A model generated the notes under the pieces. That model had not been told where the DNA came from. It saw only the letters and a program-made list of their open reading frames with translations, and did not search any database. From contig VWPU01008378.1 of the NCBI GenBank assembly GCA_013398955.1, forward strand, positions 102,451 to 166,450: 64,000 bases of DNA, given 5' to 3'. The translations under genes and the position numbers were made by a program. This DNA comes from Callaeas wilsoni (taxonomy: Eukaryota > Chordata > Aves > Passeriformes > Callaeidae). Below, in pieces: positions 1 to 13,200 of the stretch (its first letter is position 1; each line of letters begins with the position of its first letter).

Positions 1-1020
1 AATCTGAGTAAAGGCAGATCATAAATTAATGCCTGGACTAAAATTGGGGTGATCACCATTATTCCAGAGTTTTGCAAGGAGTACAGAAGATCATTCTGTT
101 GGGATTTTTAGCCAGTAAAATACTGAATTTTCTTTGCAGCACTTTAACCCATACACATTCTCAGTTTTTAATATTTATGTTCTCCTGTCATCCAATTCTG
201 AGCAGTTCCCCTCTATTCTTTATTTCCTGAGCCTCCTGTTTCACAAAGCTGAAGTTTCCACTTCCCCCACAATTGCCTCAACATTCCTGAATTAACCCTG
301 GATGCTGAACTTTGTCAAAACTGCTTCCTGACCCCAAGTTTTCACTCAGGAATGTTCATCTGTGCTCAGAAACATTTTTCAGCTATTTCAGGTTATATTA
401 TCCAGCCATTTGACTTCAGGGAGGAGGTTCCTGTAGTGCTTGGATGCCCTCTAGACCAATATATCTACTTTAAACAGGGGCTTTGTGGTTTATTGGTTGC
501 TTCTGGAAAGTTTTTGTTGGTAAGATATTTGAATTGGGGACTGAAGTACAGATTTACAGGTAAACAGCACCATAATGAATGTACCAACATAAATAATCTG
601 TTCATAAATAAGGAGAAAGTACTAAATAAACAGTATTAACTTGCAATTTACAACTATTTTTGAAAGTCCATATAAAAAGGGCACATCTTTAATGAATGTC
701 AGGATGCATTATTAAATATCTCAGGGACACCAGAACAAAATATGCCTGAAGAATGAACAGGAACATCAATGAAAACCTGTATCCACATGCTTTCAGCCCA
801 AAAACATGAACCACAAAACTTGTCAATCATGTTCACAACACAGGTCTTTTGAAGATTTTTCTATCACTAACTGGTAGGTTGAACAGCTGTTAATTTTAGC
901 AGCATTTATTCTACTTTGTTTACAGTTTTGGGGGGTTTAATGTGCTTTCACACATTCAGCAACAGAGCAGCAGTGAACAGTAGCTACACTAAAATATCTC
1001 TTTATCTAAATACCACCCCA

Positions 1021-1043
1021 GTGTGTATATATGATATACACAC
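1021..1043. repeat. Perfect palindrome, 10-bp arms
   Basis: The arms gtgtgtatat (1021-1030) and atatacacac (1034-1043) are exact reverse complements around a 3-nt loop. It is an alternating purine-pyrimidine tract, so it may simply be a degenerate (TG)n/(TA)n microsatellite with cruciform or Z-DNA potential. No function is claimed. Confidence 0.85.
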
Positions 1044-1135
1044 CTGAACCTGCCCTTGAATGCCAGTGAAATGTTATTTCATCCCCAAAAACAGGTGAAA
1101 AGCAGTCATAGCACTCATTTACACTTAAATACTGC

Positions 1136-1190
1136 ACTTATTTACACATTTCTAGTACTTATTTACACATTTCTAGTACTTATTTACACA
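1136..1190. repeat. 21-bp tandem repeat, about 2.6 copies
   Basis: Two identical 21-bp units beginning acttatttacacatttctag lie head to tail and are followed by a partial third copy ending at acttatttacaca. This is a short local tandem duplication in AT-rich DNA. Confidence 0.9.
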
Positions 1191-2064
1191 CTGACAGTGG
1201 AAGACACTGAATAGAAAAAAAAAGGTAAAATGCTTTGATAAATTCAAACTACTGCAGGTAGAAGTGTGCAGATTTTATTGGTGTTCTGCAGTTCTGCAGA
1301 CACCTTGCAAATAGCAAGATATTAAGTCTGGCAAGAAGATTTTGCAGTGCTGGCCCTGCTGTAGAGGGTCACGAGTGTGTTGGAGACACCACAGAGATGC
1401 TTCACACTGGACAGGAGGAAAACGGATCAATTTTGGGTTGCTGCTGTGAGTCAGCACCTTCTACCAAAATAAGTCCCAGGATCAATATCCCTGGCTATTA
1501 CCCTCGTGCTCATTCAGCTCTTTAAAAACAAAAAGAATGACAAATACACGGGGCAGGAGTCTCTCTGCCTGATGCAGTGCTGTGTATGATCACAATTTGA
1601 TCCACCTGAGCAAGGCAAACCATGAACAGCCCCCACGAAGTCTAATATAAGCTTTAAAACTCTAGCATAACACAGAAGTAATTTTATATCCTCAAGTGCA
1701 TTTAAAAAAAAAAAAAAGGTAAATAACTCCAGAAACATATACTGTAGGATTAGAGCACCGAAAGGAGTGATTATAAAGTGGACTAATTATAAAAGGGAGA
1801 GCAAGAGAATTTAAAATATCAGTCTTTGGAGTCAGCAGCCCACAGCCATATCATGCCCTTGGCCAAGCAAGTTAACTGCAGTGAGAGCACTCCACAGGCT
1901 TTTATGGCAAAATTAACTCAAAAAAAAAAAAAAAGAAAGAAAAAAAGGCAAACTCAAGTAGTTGTAAATGATGCTGAGCCAAAAAAGCTTTCTGGCTTTG
2001 GCACTCCTCTCTGCGAGGTCAGAGGTGGCCACAGGACCTTTATTACTGCTCAGAGTTCATTCGA

Positions 2065-2400
2065 CTTGAATCACACATGAATGCAATCCAACAAGCTAAT
2101 TAAAGACATAAAGCTTCTCTTGCACTGGATTAAGGGTTGTCATTTTTTTCCCTTTCCTGTAGGAGGATAATTTTTTACAGCCCAAAGTGAAGCTACATAT
2201 TTTCACGAGACAATACAGAATGAAAAAGGGAAACAAAGAAATACATGCTCTACCAAAAGCCAATAAAAAGGAGACGGATTAGCTTTCAATCACACTGAAA
2301 CAGGTCAAAGAAGTAAATCTAACTTTGCAGAGCCATAAACAAAAGATCCATCTTTGTCTCCGTGGTTTAAATAAAAGTTTGACAAGAAAGTTAATAATAT
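2065..2400. promoter_or_regulatory. Possible conserved non-coding element
   Basis: This block contains homeodomain-type cores (ctaatta near 2095) and several AT-rich factor-like words such as caataaaa, ataaag and ggtcaaag. It has no repeat signature and no coding frame. The style resembles conserved vertebrate non-coding elements. That is an impression from composition only, and no alignment supports it. Confidence 0.2.
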
Positions 2401-3445
2401 GAAAGAGAAGGGAGGATTTATAAAAATCTTTTCTTGCAGAGGTAAATAATTGAAACAAGGCACAGAGCTCAGAAATTATTGTAGCTCCAACTTCAGCATG
2501 AAGAAAGCCCTGCTGGATTCAGCACAGTGTGCAGAATGTCAGGGGAAGCCTGACAAAGCTTCACAAAGCCAGCTCATGTAAGAATGAAGCAATTTTGGAA
2601 GTTTCCCTGTTACGAATATTAGCCAAAATTTTACCAACTGCAGCACACTGTTCAAGAAGGGGAATAAACACCAGACTGAGCCCAAAGCCTCCCTATAAAC
2701 TCTCCCCTCCTTGCCTGCTCTGGAGCATCCAAACTGACCAACACTTTCATAATCCACTTAAACCCCACTCCCCCTGGCAATAGGCCCATGGCAGAAGGGC
2801 TCTGGCGAGGAAGATCCAAGCAATGCTCAGAGCTAAAACCTCTCCCAAAAGCCCCTGGCACGCATCCTAAAGAACAAAGTTTCTAAGGAAATCACCACAG
2901 CTTCAAAAACAAAGCAAATTTCCCTGCACTGTAACTCGGGTGGTTCCTTTCCTCCTGCAATGGTGGTGCAGAAGGGTTTCTCCCTGGCTCTGTTACAGAA
3001 GCAATTGCCATAAAAACCTTTCAAAAGAGGTGTTCTCTCACCTTAAGCCCAAACTGTTCAACACTTCATTGCAAGACATAAAAAAAACCAAAAAACAAAC
3101 CCAAACCTCTATCAGAAGCTCACTTAACTCATGCACTCAGGAGTTAAATGAACTGTTCACAGAAGGAATTATCCTCCCTGGACAGCCTGGGGGAGGCTTT
3201 GAAGTTGGGAAAGAAACTCGTTTCTGAACACCAGCTGGACTTTTTTAACTAGCAAATTTGCTGCTAATTCACTAGTTCAAGGCATCAGCGAGAGTTTCCT
3301 GTTTCTTGATTTCCCTTTGGCACATCACAGTTTTTTCCACTTTGGTGCTGAGGGTCTGGAGTTCATTGCTGTGCCCCCGAGGGGATGTGGTGAGGCTCAC
3401 TGGGGAGAGCCAGAGGTTCTGGGGAGCCTTCTGGACTGGTTTAAA

Positions 3446-3471
3446 GGGATCAAATTGACTCCTTTGATCCC
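3446..3471. repeat. Perfect 9-bp inverted repeat with paired TTTGATC sites
   Basis: The arms gggatcaaa (3446-3454) and tttgatccc (3463-3471) are exact reverse complements around an 8-nt loop. Each arm resembles part of a TCF/LEF site (ATCAAAG-like), so the pair would be a head-to-head arrangement. Stem size alone is compatible with chance in 64 kb. Confidence 0.6.
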
Positions 3472-5366
3472 AAATTTTTACCTAGGCGTTATCCCTGCCA
3501 CCTCTACCTCTGCACAGCCCTAACTTTGCAGCAGGATGAGGAATAGATGCATCCCTCAGCTGGGAGCGACTGTTCAATCTCTCTGGCTTCTGCTCTCGCA
3601 GCTTTATTCCCCCACCTTGATCAGCCGAGCCTTATTTCCTCAAAGCTGCTTAGGGCAGTATCCAACTCCCCAGAATCCTAAACTGTTGCTCAGAAATGAG
3701 TGCAGATTATTTGGCCTGTCTCCTTCCCAGCTTTGGAATGCTAAGCAAAGATGTGAAGTGCTCATCGCCTTCATGCTGCCTCTTAGCCAAGATTGTAATT
3801 TCAAATATCTGATTATATTCCTCCCCTGATGAGTTCAAAGGAAACAAAAGGCAGCAACTAAGATGCAGGATTTAATTGCAGGAGGAAAAAAGGCTCTGAA
3901 GAAGTTTCATGCGACAGAATCAGCAACAAGTGTCATCTGCTATTAAATAAGTTGTCACATCATGGAACGTGTGCAAATGAGAAGGAGTAACTTCCACAAC
4001 AAGAGGGATCTAGAATGTGATATAAGGAATGGAAATACGCACAAACTTGAGTGAAACTCTGGGTATTCAGAGCTGAGCAAACAGGTAAAGAAGAGAGGGA
4101 AACATCACTTTAGAAAGGTCAAAGACAGAAGCTGTTTGGACCCAAGTCACCAGGCAAAAATAGCGAGCTTTGCTGTTGCTGAAGCCTGCTTTGGAACTCC
4201 AATTTCACCTTAAAATGCACATTTCTTCCCAAACTTTTATTTAGTACTATGTTTAATTTTACCAGGGCTACTGTTACTATGGAGGACTGATCCAGTTAGA
4301 GAAAATAATATTTAAATAATAGCACTTGTTTACTTTAATCTCGATAGCAAACATATTCCCAACACTGTTACTGAATCCAAAGTGGGTGATGGAGGCTGTT
4401 TTAGACACTCGAGAGTGATATTCTAGATCAGGAGAGATACAGCCTGACTGCAGAGAGCAGTGCAACAAGTCTAATCAGAGATTTCCAAACATGACATGAT
4501 GGAAGATTAAAAACATTATGGGCTGTGTGCCCTGAAGAGCAGACAACTCATGGGGGACCTCAAAGTCCTCACGCACCGCACACGGAGCAGAATATCATCT
4601 TTTTCCATACCCAGGATGGATAAGACAAGCCACTCAGTTTTCCTGACTAATTACGAGAAGAAACATCCAGGGTAAATGTCAAGAAAACCTTTCTAACAGC
4701 AGGGATGAGGAGACAGAATAGATTAGCTGGGCATCTCTGTACCATTGGAGATCTTTCAGAACACACTGAATAAATAGCTGTCAGGATTAATATACAGCTG
4801 ATCCTGCCTTGGGGCTGATGGATGAGTTACATGACCTCTCCAACATCCTTCCACTGAGTTTCTCTTGGAACAGTTGCTCACAAAATCAGGAGCTGGATTT
4901 GATAACGGAAAGCAGCTTCCAGGATTGCTCAGGAGCGCATGAGTGGTACAAGATAAATCTCATTTTCAGGGAGCACAGAGCTGTTTGTTTCCCTGCTGTT
5001 GCAATCTCCATCTTTAAGCAGCTGGGAACACACACAGAAGTTGGGGCAATTTCCATTATCCGGTTCAGAAGTCAGTTCCAAAGGGTGGTAAATTAACTGC
5101 TCTGCAATTGTGCTAAGGAACATTTCAGCAAAGATACATCTGTTAAAAGCACCCTTGAAAGGCAGAGACCTTTAAATCTCTGAAGTTGTCCCTTTGAAAG
5201 ACTTAATTTCTGCAGAAGTGATAAAGGTTTAACTAACATAGCTTGATATCCAGCCTGGGAGATATTGGGGAAACAAATAAAGAGTTTAAACATCATTTTT
5301 GAGAATTAAAATGCAAGATCTCCTCCAAGTCATTCACTGGCAAGGCTCCCAAATCATTCTTGCTTA

Positions 5367-5412
5367 ATATAGAATATCTCAAGTTGGAAGGGACCCATTA
5401 GGATCAATTAAC
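5367..5412 (-). mobile_element. CR1-type 3' tail fragment
   Basis: A stretch of about 45 bp reads as the reverse complement of a CR1-family 3' end: an 'atagaat' start, then caagttggaagggaccca, then ttaggatca. The wording is closer to the tail shared by CR1-X-like elements and the passerine tRNA-Ile SINE than to the other CR1 copies in this window. Sequence on the 3' side of it no longer looks like CR1 or a tRNA, so only the tail is claimed. Confidence 0.5.
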
Positions 5413-8400
5413 GTACTAGCTAAGTAAGTGAATTCTCACCTTTAATGCAGCCAGATGGTTCCCAGGAACCAGATGACTGAAAAATGGAATCTTTGGCCTT
5501 TCTGAGATCAGTTTTGGAGCTATGAGACAACATAATATCTTTATTTAAAAGGTGATCTCCACTTGTAGGAGTCATTTGTCAAAGAAAAATATTTTACAAA
5601 ATGCTAGTGAAGACTTTAAAGAATCTATTTTCTAATGATTCTTGTGTAGAACTGACCACCTGAGTCCTGAACATCGCCAGCCTGAACTCCCTCAGCAAAC
5701 CTTTCAGACACTGGAAAGAAATGGGGTTTTAAGTTTCCTAAATCAATGGCCTGTGTGACTGTTAATATATCCCATTTTGTACCCCATCGAGATGATTGAG
5801 TTTTGTTAATTGGGGCTAAAATTGACTTTCAGTACTGTAAATGGAAGTAGAGCTCGGGCTCCAGAGGCACGTACAGCACGACGGGAGATTCCTGCATCCT
5901 GCGAGACACCTCTGCGCCCTCGAGCAGAAATCTAAGAGAGCTGAGCTGTCTGCAGGCTTTCAGAGCTCCTGACTGACGTGCAGGAGATGAAACACTGCCA
6001 GCATCCCTCCCTGCTCAGGCCAGGACGAGGTCCTGCCTCCGAGCCCCCTTCCCCCGGCATCGCTCCGTCGCTCTCTGAACCTATTTACAGCACCATCCCT
6101 TTTGATCACGCAGGCCATTCATCTGGAGCCCATGCAAATTAAATTAAAGCCTCAGCCTTCATCAAAGCAATCCTGGTTTGTGTTGCAGGATGTGCAGTTT
6201 GATCCTGTGGTAGCTCCAGCCTTGAATCCCTAATGCCGCTGTGCCATGAGCAGTACCTGGTGCTGCTCACCCGTTTGCAGGCAGCTCCTGGAGCACCACA
6301 AAAGACAATTATTGCAGGTTTTTTGGTCTTGGTTGCTACTCCTTCAGCCATGTGAAAGACAGAGAGAGTGGGAGATCACCTGTGCCCTGGGAATTTTGGA
6401 GTAAACCCCTGGAAAAGGAGGTTGGGGGATGCACACAGAGCGGGAACAGCAGGAAGGCACTGCAGCCCAGCAGAGATGGAGAGGTTCTGCTTGCTTGCTC
6501 ACCACCTCTGCCAAAGACTCTTCTAGAAACCAAGGAAATCTCTGAATATGAAAACATGTTTCCAGAGGAAAACCAGCCTAAAGGTTTTTACACAAGCAAA
6601 CTTGGTCTGTTGGGGAAGTTCCCACTGGGACTCCACGCCCTCCTCATTTCCTCTCCCCATGCCAACAGTCTGTGTTGGTGAGGAGTAACTGCCATGAAAG
6701 AATAAAAACCCAAACTTCACAATTACTTGAAATCTTTGCAAAAACAACTTTTTCTTCTCCCCCAGTAAAGATATTACAAAACCCAGTGTCAGTAGCTGTT
6801 CCAAGAATCAGCAGAAGTGCCAGTGGCAAAAGTTCATGCAAAAAGCTCAGTTGTTACCTCTTTATGAGAAATTGCACAATGAGAAACATTGGCCAGTCTG
6901 GTACAGAGACAGTGACAGCAGTAGGTAAAGATCCTCTCCCAAATCCCAGTTTTACCCAGTATTTTACCCTGCATTCCTCACCAGAAGGGAATGGTCACAT
7001 AAGCTGCTTTCCAGAGCAGCTTGTTGACTAACAGCTGGTTGAGGATAAGGTGATGCTGGGCAGCGGCTTTGCGACTTCACCTTCGGGCTGCAGATCTCAT
7101 CTGAGCTACAAATCCCCTTTGGAAACCTAACGATTTTACCTCCACTAGTTCACTTAGCTCACTAAACTGTATTTTCTGTCCTTGCTTTCCAAGAGAGGAA
7201 AGAAAAAAAGTCATGAAATTCAACACATTAAACCCTCCAAGTACATTAGAAGCATAATGCAAACTCACACATCCCAAGTTTTGTTCTAGTCAGGGTTTTC
7301 AGAGTAGCACAGCACTGTTTTATGCAGCTCATGGCCCCAACCAGTGCTTTTGAAGTTACTCTAGCTTATCAGTTAAATATGCATTGATTTTATTATTTAT
7401 TCTTTAAAGGGATGTATTATTAATTAGGCAACAGAACAGAGCAGCTTCCCTGGAATTACTCCAGTCTGTGACTGAAAAACATATGCAAGGTGCCATCCAG
7501 AACAAAACCCCCTGGAAGCTCAAGGAGGACTTCACACAGCAAGTTCAGCATCCAGCCTTTCAAAAATAATGGATTGGGGCACAACTTCTTCTCTTTCCAG
7601 TTTATGCTGGGCACAGCAGAGCAGCTCAGGAGAGCTATTATGGACAGGGGACTCTCTACCTTGTCTCTACAAGTTAAAAGTAGCACAGGGACTGCTTGTG
7701 GGGGTGCCCAAACAAACTCAATCCCCATCTTCTCACATCCAAAACTCAGATTCCCCTTGATGGACTCATGGCCTGCAGTGAAGATGCCAAGCCCCGCCTG
7801 ACATCACCACACAGCAGAGTAATGATGCTGCTGGGAACAAGTCCGTGGTCCAGGGCACTTCAAAGACCAAATGAGTCCACAAAGTCTCAGGTGCCCAGAC
7901 TCAGGATGAGACTGGTCAAATTATCCCTTAGGCTTCTCTTTAGAGAGCTGAGCTCTTAAAACCCATCTGTTGTTATTTCACAGAATTAGGGATTTTTATC
8001 CCCCAATTTACCACCCCCCACATCAGACACCTGTGGTGCAGAGCAGGGAGGGCTCCAGATAAAAACTTCCCTGCACAAACCTCGGATTTTTTGTTTCCAG
8101 CTGACTGAGCCCCAGAGCACCCAGATGTGCTCCACGAGCTCTCCTAAATGTCACATCTCTCTGACAGGTGTTGGAAGTAATTCAGCAAACTTGCATTAAG
8201 GCAACTTTAAAGCAAGAGGCCTCTGGGCTAAATAAAAAAAAAATAAATAAAAAAAAAAAATCCATAGGTGAGCATAGAGAAGCTGACATAGCTCTTCTGT
8301 TGGGCTGGCCATTTCACCTTCCTTCCTCCCTCTCTCTTTACTTTTCCCTTCCACAGGGACTCAGGCATTAGGCTGAGTGTTGAGCTGTCGGTTCAGATTT

Positions 8401-9984
8401 TCAGCCTTAAGAGATGAATTCCCCTCCTGACTCGAGCCGTGCCCGCACTCACCCCCTGCAATTGTGTGTGTGTAGTTAATCATATGCAGCTACACTGAAC
8501 CTGATTGTTAAAAGGCTGAGTAAATATAACTACACCCTCGTTATCTTGTTTAAAGGTAGGAAGATTAATTTGAATTCTAACTGGAAATACTGATTCAATG
8601 AATAAGCCTGAAATGTAGCAGTTTTCAATTACACTAAGAAATTGGTCTTTTGAATTTTCAAATTATGCAAGGCAAAGCAAGTTCACTTTAATCTATACAT
8701 GGGGATATATTTGCCGTCTTCACAGTGCTGCGTGTCAGTGGGCAAGAGCTGAAAGGGAGTGAAAAATCCTAACGTTGGCTGTTGGTGCCCTCCAGGGGCC
8801 TGGCCAGGTATAAATTTCAGCCGAAACAGAATTTTTGAGCATTCAACATACACAATAAATATTGCATATTATTACCCTGCTTTAAAAGGGGGTGAGGGCC
8901 ATTTCTCATGGTACTCTCAGCAGACAGTTGCTCTCCACATTCCCACAGACATTGATCAAACAGGAGCAAGGGAGGGATGCATTTACTTTTGACTACTTCC
9001 AGCTTCCCTGCCTGGATTCCTAAGAAAAAAAGGTTTATACCCAATAACAAACCTGAAGGGCAAATAGAGGTGGGAAAAACTCAGCCTCATAACTTCAAGC
9101 CACGATGTGAGTTCTATTTAAGTCCATTTTTGCTTGCATGCTTACTCCAGCTTCACCAACAGCTAATATCCAGTGGTTTTACACCCTCTGGGACAGGACA
9201 GAAAGCATTCCTCTGCCTCACAGATTGCAGGTGAGTTTCTTAGAGCAGGGACTATTAATTCCCATTTCTCCTTGCCATCCCATAATAGCTGCCACAAGCC
9301 CAGACAACAGAGAGGAAAAGGAACGCAAACAAACTAAAAAACAAACTAGCAGTGTCCAACAGCAGTCCACACAAGCCCAGAAGATAATGTGTGAATAACC
9401 TGCAGCACAGAGCCCCCTGATCCAGAGTTTTCCTGGAATGAATGGAGCTCCTCCTGCCGGAGCACAGGACTCCATAACTGAGTGCAGAGAGCGTGGCTGG
9501 CAGGAGGGGGCTTATCAGGGCACAGCTGTGTTGGAATTTCTCCCCCTAAACACTGCTGTACTTTTGGAAGGCATCACATCAAAATAAGGCTGGCACTGCT
9601 GTCCAGTCTCACCTGCAAGAGTAGCTACAGCTTTATGGATACTTCCTCTGTCAAATTAAAACTCCAAGTTTTTGGTGTACTAAAAGTGTCCTCTAAATCC
9701 ACATCTCCCTTCTTCACCTCACAGCATAAATTATCCAATAAAAGTCATAGTTGTGGAAAGCTCCTCTTCCATTGAAGCAGGATGTAGAAGAATGGCTCTC
9801 TGAGCAAGGACATGCAGAGCTAAGCTACGTGCACAACCCAGGTTTCAGTAATTGTTGAACAGTTTCTCACAGAAAATGGATACTGGGAGCAGTTTCTCAT
9901 GAGAGCTGCTCATTGGACTGTCAACAACCCAAGCCTCAGCAACCCTGATTAGCCTGAATAAGCAAGAAAGACAAAACAAAGTCA

Positions 9985-10255
9985 CTGGTAGGAAAGTAAC
10001 AAGATGGGAAGACAGGATGAGAAAACAGGAGCATGGAACCACAAGAAAAGAATAGAGAAAAAGCATGACTGTTTAGTTATAGCCAACCTGTATTAATTAC
10101 TATACGCGTAATAATAGCTATTATCCAATCCTAAGTTGCTAAGTGGCTTGTGAAAAAGCTGACTAACGTATATAACCAGGACTATAATAATCAATAAAAG
10201 GAGTTCCACCAATAACTCTATGAGTATGTGTGGTTCATCTCAGCAACTCTCCACA
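9985..10255 (+). mobile_element. LTR-like segment (endogenous retrovirus, probably ERVK-type)
   Basis: The segment has the order expected of an LTR. An A-rich region is followed by a CCAAT-containing stretch (atccaatcctaag near 10123), a TATA box (gtatataa, 10168-10175), a poly(A) signal (AATAAA, 10193-10198) 18 bp further on, and a short U5-like tail ending ccaca at 10255. The phrasing matches passerine ERV LTRs that I recognise, but I could not find a target-site duplication. The 5' boundary is uncertain and could lie anywhere from about 9855 to 10065. No gag or pol coding follows, so it is a solo or truncated LTR. Confidence 0.5.
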
Positions 10256-13200
10256 GTAGGAATGGCGCTACTTTGTTTCAGGGGTTGAATTTTCAGCACC
10301 TGCTCACAGTTTTCAGCCCGCTGCGCATAAATATCTAAATGAATATTTAAATTTCCTGCCAGGCCAAAGTAGGCAGAACTGCACTGGTTGCTCAGCCCTG
10401 AGCTTTCTCCTACACAAAGTCCAGCATCAAAGTGCTCCAGAAAACTCCAGGCCTGGGTGCTGCTGACCCAATGCACCTGTGGGATATTTGAGGATGGTGA
10501 GAATTCCAGAGCTGAAGCTGCTGAGGGATGTTCTACCATGTACAAGGTGCTCAGGTCAGCTTCTGACAGATCTGCTGAAAGAGTTGCCATCTCCGTCCCC
10601 CTCTCCCTGCTCTCTGGTCATGTCAAGAAATGAGACTTTAAAGATGATGAAAATCCAAGAAGTCTTTGATGTAATTAATATCAGATAATTGTTCTGAGTC
10701 TTCTTCTATCTGCCAATTACAAGTAGAAATTGAGTCTGGGGAGCTTCTGCAGATCATCTTCATGCAATTACGATTTGTGATGAACTACCCAGCTCCAGCA
10801 GGATCCTAAGTGGAAAACCCGGAGCAGCAGTGACACAACGTCAATCCCAGCGGTTCACATGCCCACAAGGCAGAACCGCACTCCTGGATTGCTGCTGGGT
10901 GTGACTGCTCAGCTCACGGCTGAAAAATCACCTCCGAAATCAGAATAGCAGGTAATTAGCAACACGTGCTGCCTCCCATTACTTGGTTTTGTTCTCCTTA
11001 AATCGCTCCCCACTCGTGCTCTCTCTCACTATTTCCAGGGGTTATTTGGAGGCAGCTTCAGACCTGAGCAGGAGCTGGCTTCCAGCAGTGCCACTGTGCT
11101 GCTGTTGCAGCCTGGGGGTCACACCGAGCCAGGTCCCAAAATCTGACCCTGAGCGGTCAGAAACCCGACTGTGCACCAGTTCAAACTCAGCAGGAGCCCA
11201 GCTCCATCCCGTTGGCTCCCAGACACACATCAGGCTCTCGGCAGTTAACAGAGCAGCAATAAAGCAAAGCATCGGGCTTGTGGCCCATGGGGACCCTCAG
11301 ACCTTGGGCTGCACGAGCATCTCCCTGGGAATGCTACAGAAAGGAAAACTATCGCCTACCAATCCTGCCTCATCCAAGCCGTTTTCACTCACATTTAGTC
11401 AATATGGGGATCCTGGAACAACAGTTTCTATTATATTCCATGTTTTCAGCTTGCTGGAGCAGGAGGGAAAGGAGCATGTTTGTTTGGATCACCGCAGAGC
11501 CGCACAGGGGCAGCTCAGCAGCTTGGCCAGCCCTGGACACTGCTGAGATTTGCACCCTCTCCCCAGCACCTGCAGGTGGCACGGCCTTCCTGCACATCTC
11601 TAACCCATGCTCCATAATCACATTCCAGGAGGAAAAAAAGAAAAAAAAAAACTCAAACAAAAAACAAAACACTTTTGAGATGAAGAGAGGTTTCAAAGAC
11701 TGTATACTGATTAATGATTTATTTTGTTCAAAGCCATCAATTTAAACAATTGCTTTATTTTCCTGAGGCTGTGCTGGATTAGATTTAGAAAACATTGACA
11801 AGGAAAGATTAATGCCGGAGAACGTAAAATGGGTTACAGGAGACTGACAATGAAATACACAACCAGCACTGCGCTCGGAACAGCAGAATATGAAGACTCA
11901 TGAAAAGTACAACTCATATTGATCACGATAGCAGCAAACATCTAAAAATAACACAGCAGTGCCCATCTTGGGAATTAAAGTCCAGCCAACAATTTTAGCT
12001 TGATAGCCTTTCACTGACAAGTTTTTACAGTGAATAATCTTTTAACTCCTAATGGTATTTTACTCCCTCTGCCAGGCTGCCACACAGTGCAGGTATAGTC
12101 ACTTATGCCAGCCCTCCAGGTGGAACAAACTGAAAATTAGTATTTCAGGGGACTTAAATTGAGTTTGTTGGGCTTGAAACACCTTTTAAATTATTTATCC
12201 ACATTGAAAAATATCAGAAGTTGTATCATGGCCCTCTGCAGGTGCCGGTCACTTAAATCAGCTCAGCCCAACTTGCAGTGGGCTGGCAGCATTACTGACT
12301 CTTCCACAGCTGCTTTTAACCTTCTACACATTGACACACACTCAGCTGAACCCCATTCTGTGCCTTTAGCCTGTTGGTACACCCGTAAAAACAGGACAAA
12401 TCAGGAAGGACAACTTTTCTTTAAGTCTGGAAAAGCTACAGCTCAGCCGTGAAGATTTCCACCAGCAATGAAGCTCACCAGCAGCTTTTTCAAGGCACAG
12501 TACAACCCTGGAACATCCATGTCCAGTGGCAAAATCTTTTTGTCCAAACTTACACAGGTTTGCTTGAGGGAATTAGCAGAGAATCTGTTCTATTGCATTT
12601 CTGTTGAGGCAGAGATGCTCCATAAGTTCCTCCACAAATATTTCACACTCCACAGTGCTCACAGCATCCCCTTCCCAGCCCTAGTGTCACTATCCAGTAC
12701 AAAAATCTCACTGTCCTTACATTCAAGCTATCAGGACATTGATTCCAGTAGGAAAAAAATGCATCAATATATTTAGACGTGGTTCAGCTGCGAAACTGCC
12801 TCAAAATGGGAAAGAAACTTTGGGGCCCAAGCACTAAAACTGATGGCTTTGCAGCAAGCCTGCGGTACCTCAGGCACAGAACCGAGTGATTCATGGCATG
12901 ACAACATTTCAATAATCACAACTCTTTTGAAAATAAAACTCCAGCTAATCAGGGTGGTCTTGTTTCCCTTAAATACATTAAGAAGTCATTACCTCAAGTA
13001 GTCATTACAGCAAGAGAGCACTTTTTAAAGGGACAGCATCAGACAATGCTGAAGGGCTTTTGAGATGCTGCTATTCCAGCCGTCTGTCATCTCCCTAATG
13101 GCCCAATTCTTTCAGTCAACAGCTAGAAACATTAAACTTCTATTTTCCCTGCTCGAAGCTCCTTGCTGCCCTTTACTGGCACAGACTCTTGCTGAGCTTG

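Larger units (their letters stand above)
1..9984. other. Non-coding interval, no gene recognised
   Basis: No open frame here is longer than about 120 codons, and none resembles a protein family I know. The interval is mostly AT-rich. It holds simple repeats: an A-rich run near 1920-1951 and an A/T run near 8229-8262. It also holds the short tandem repeats, palindromes, CR1 tail and possible conserved block listed separately. A stretch at about 5860-6090 has more CpG than its surroundings but shows no promoter motif I can defend. Splice sites cannot be excluded by eye, so a small exon could be missed. Confidence 0.6.

Noticed and set aside
10983..11546. 187-codon open frame
   Set aside because: No family resemblance; several overlapping frames on the other strand are equally open.
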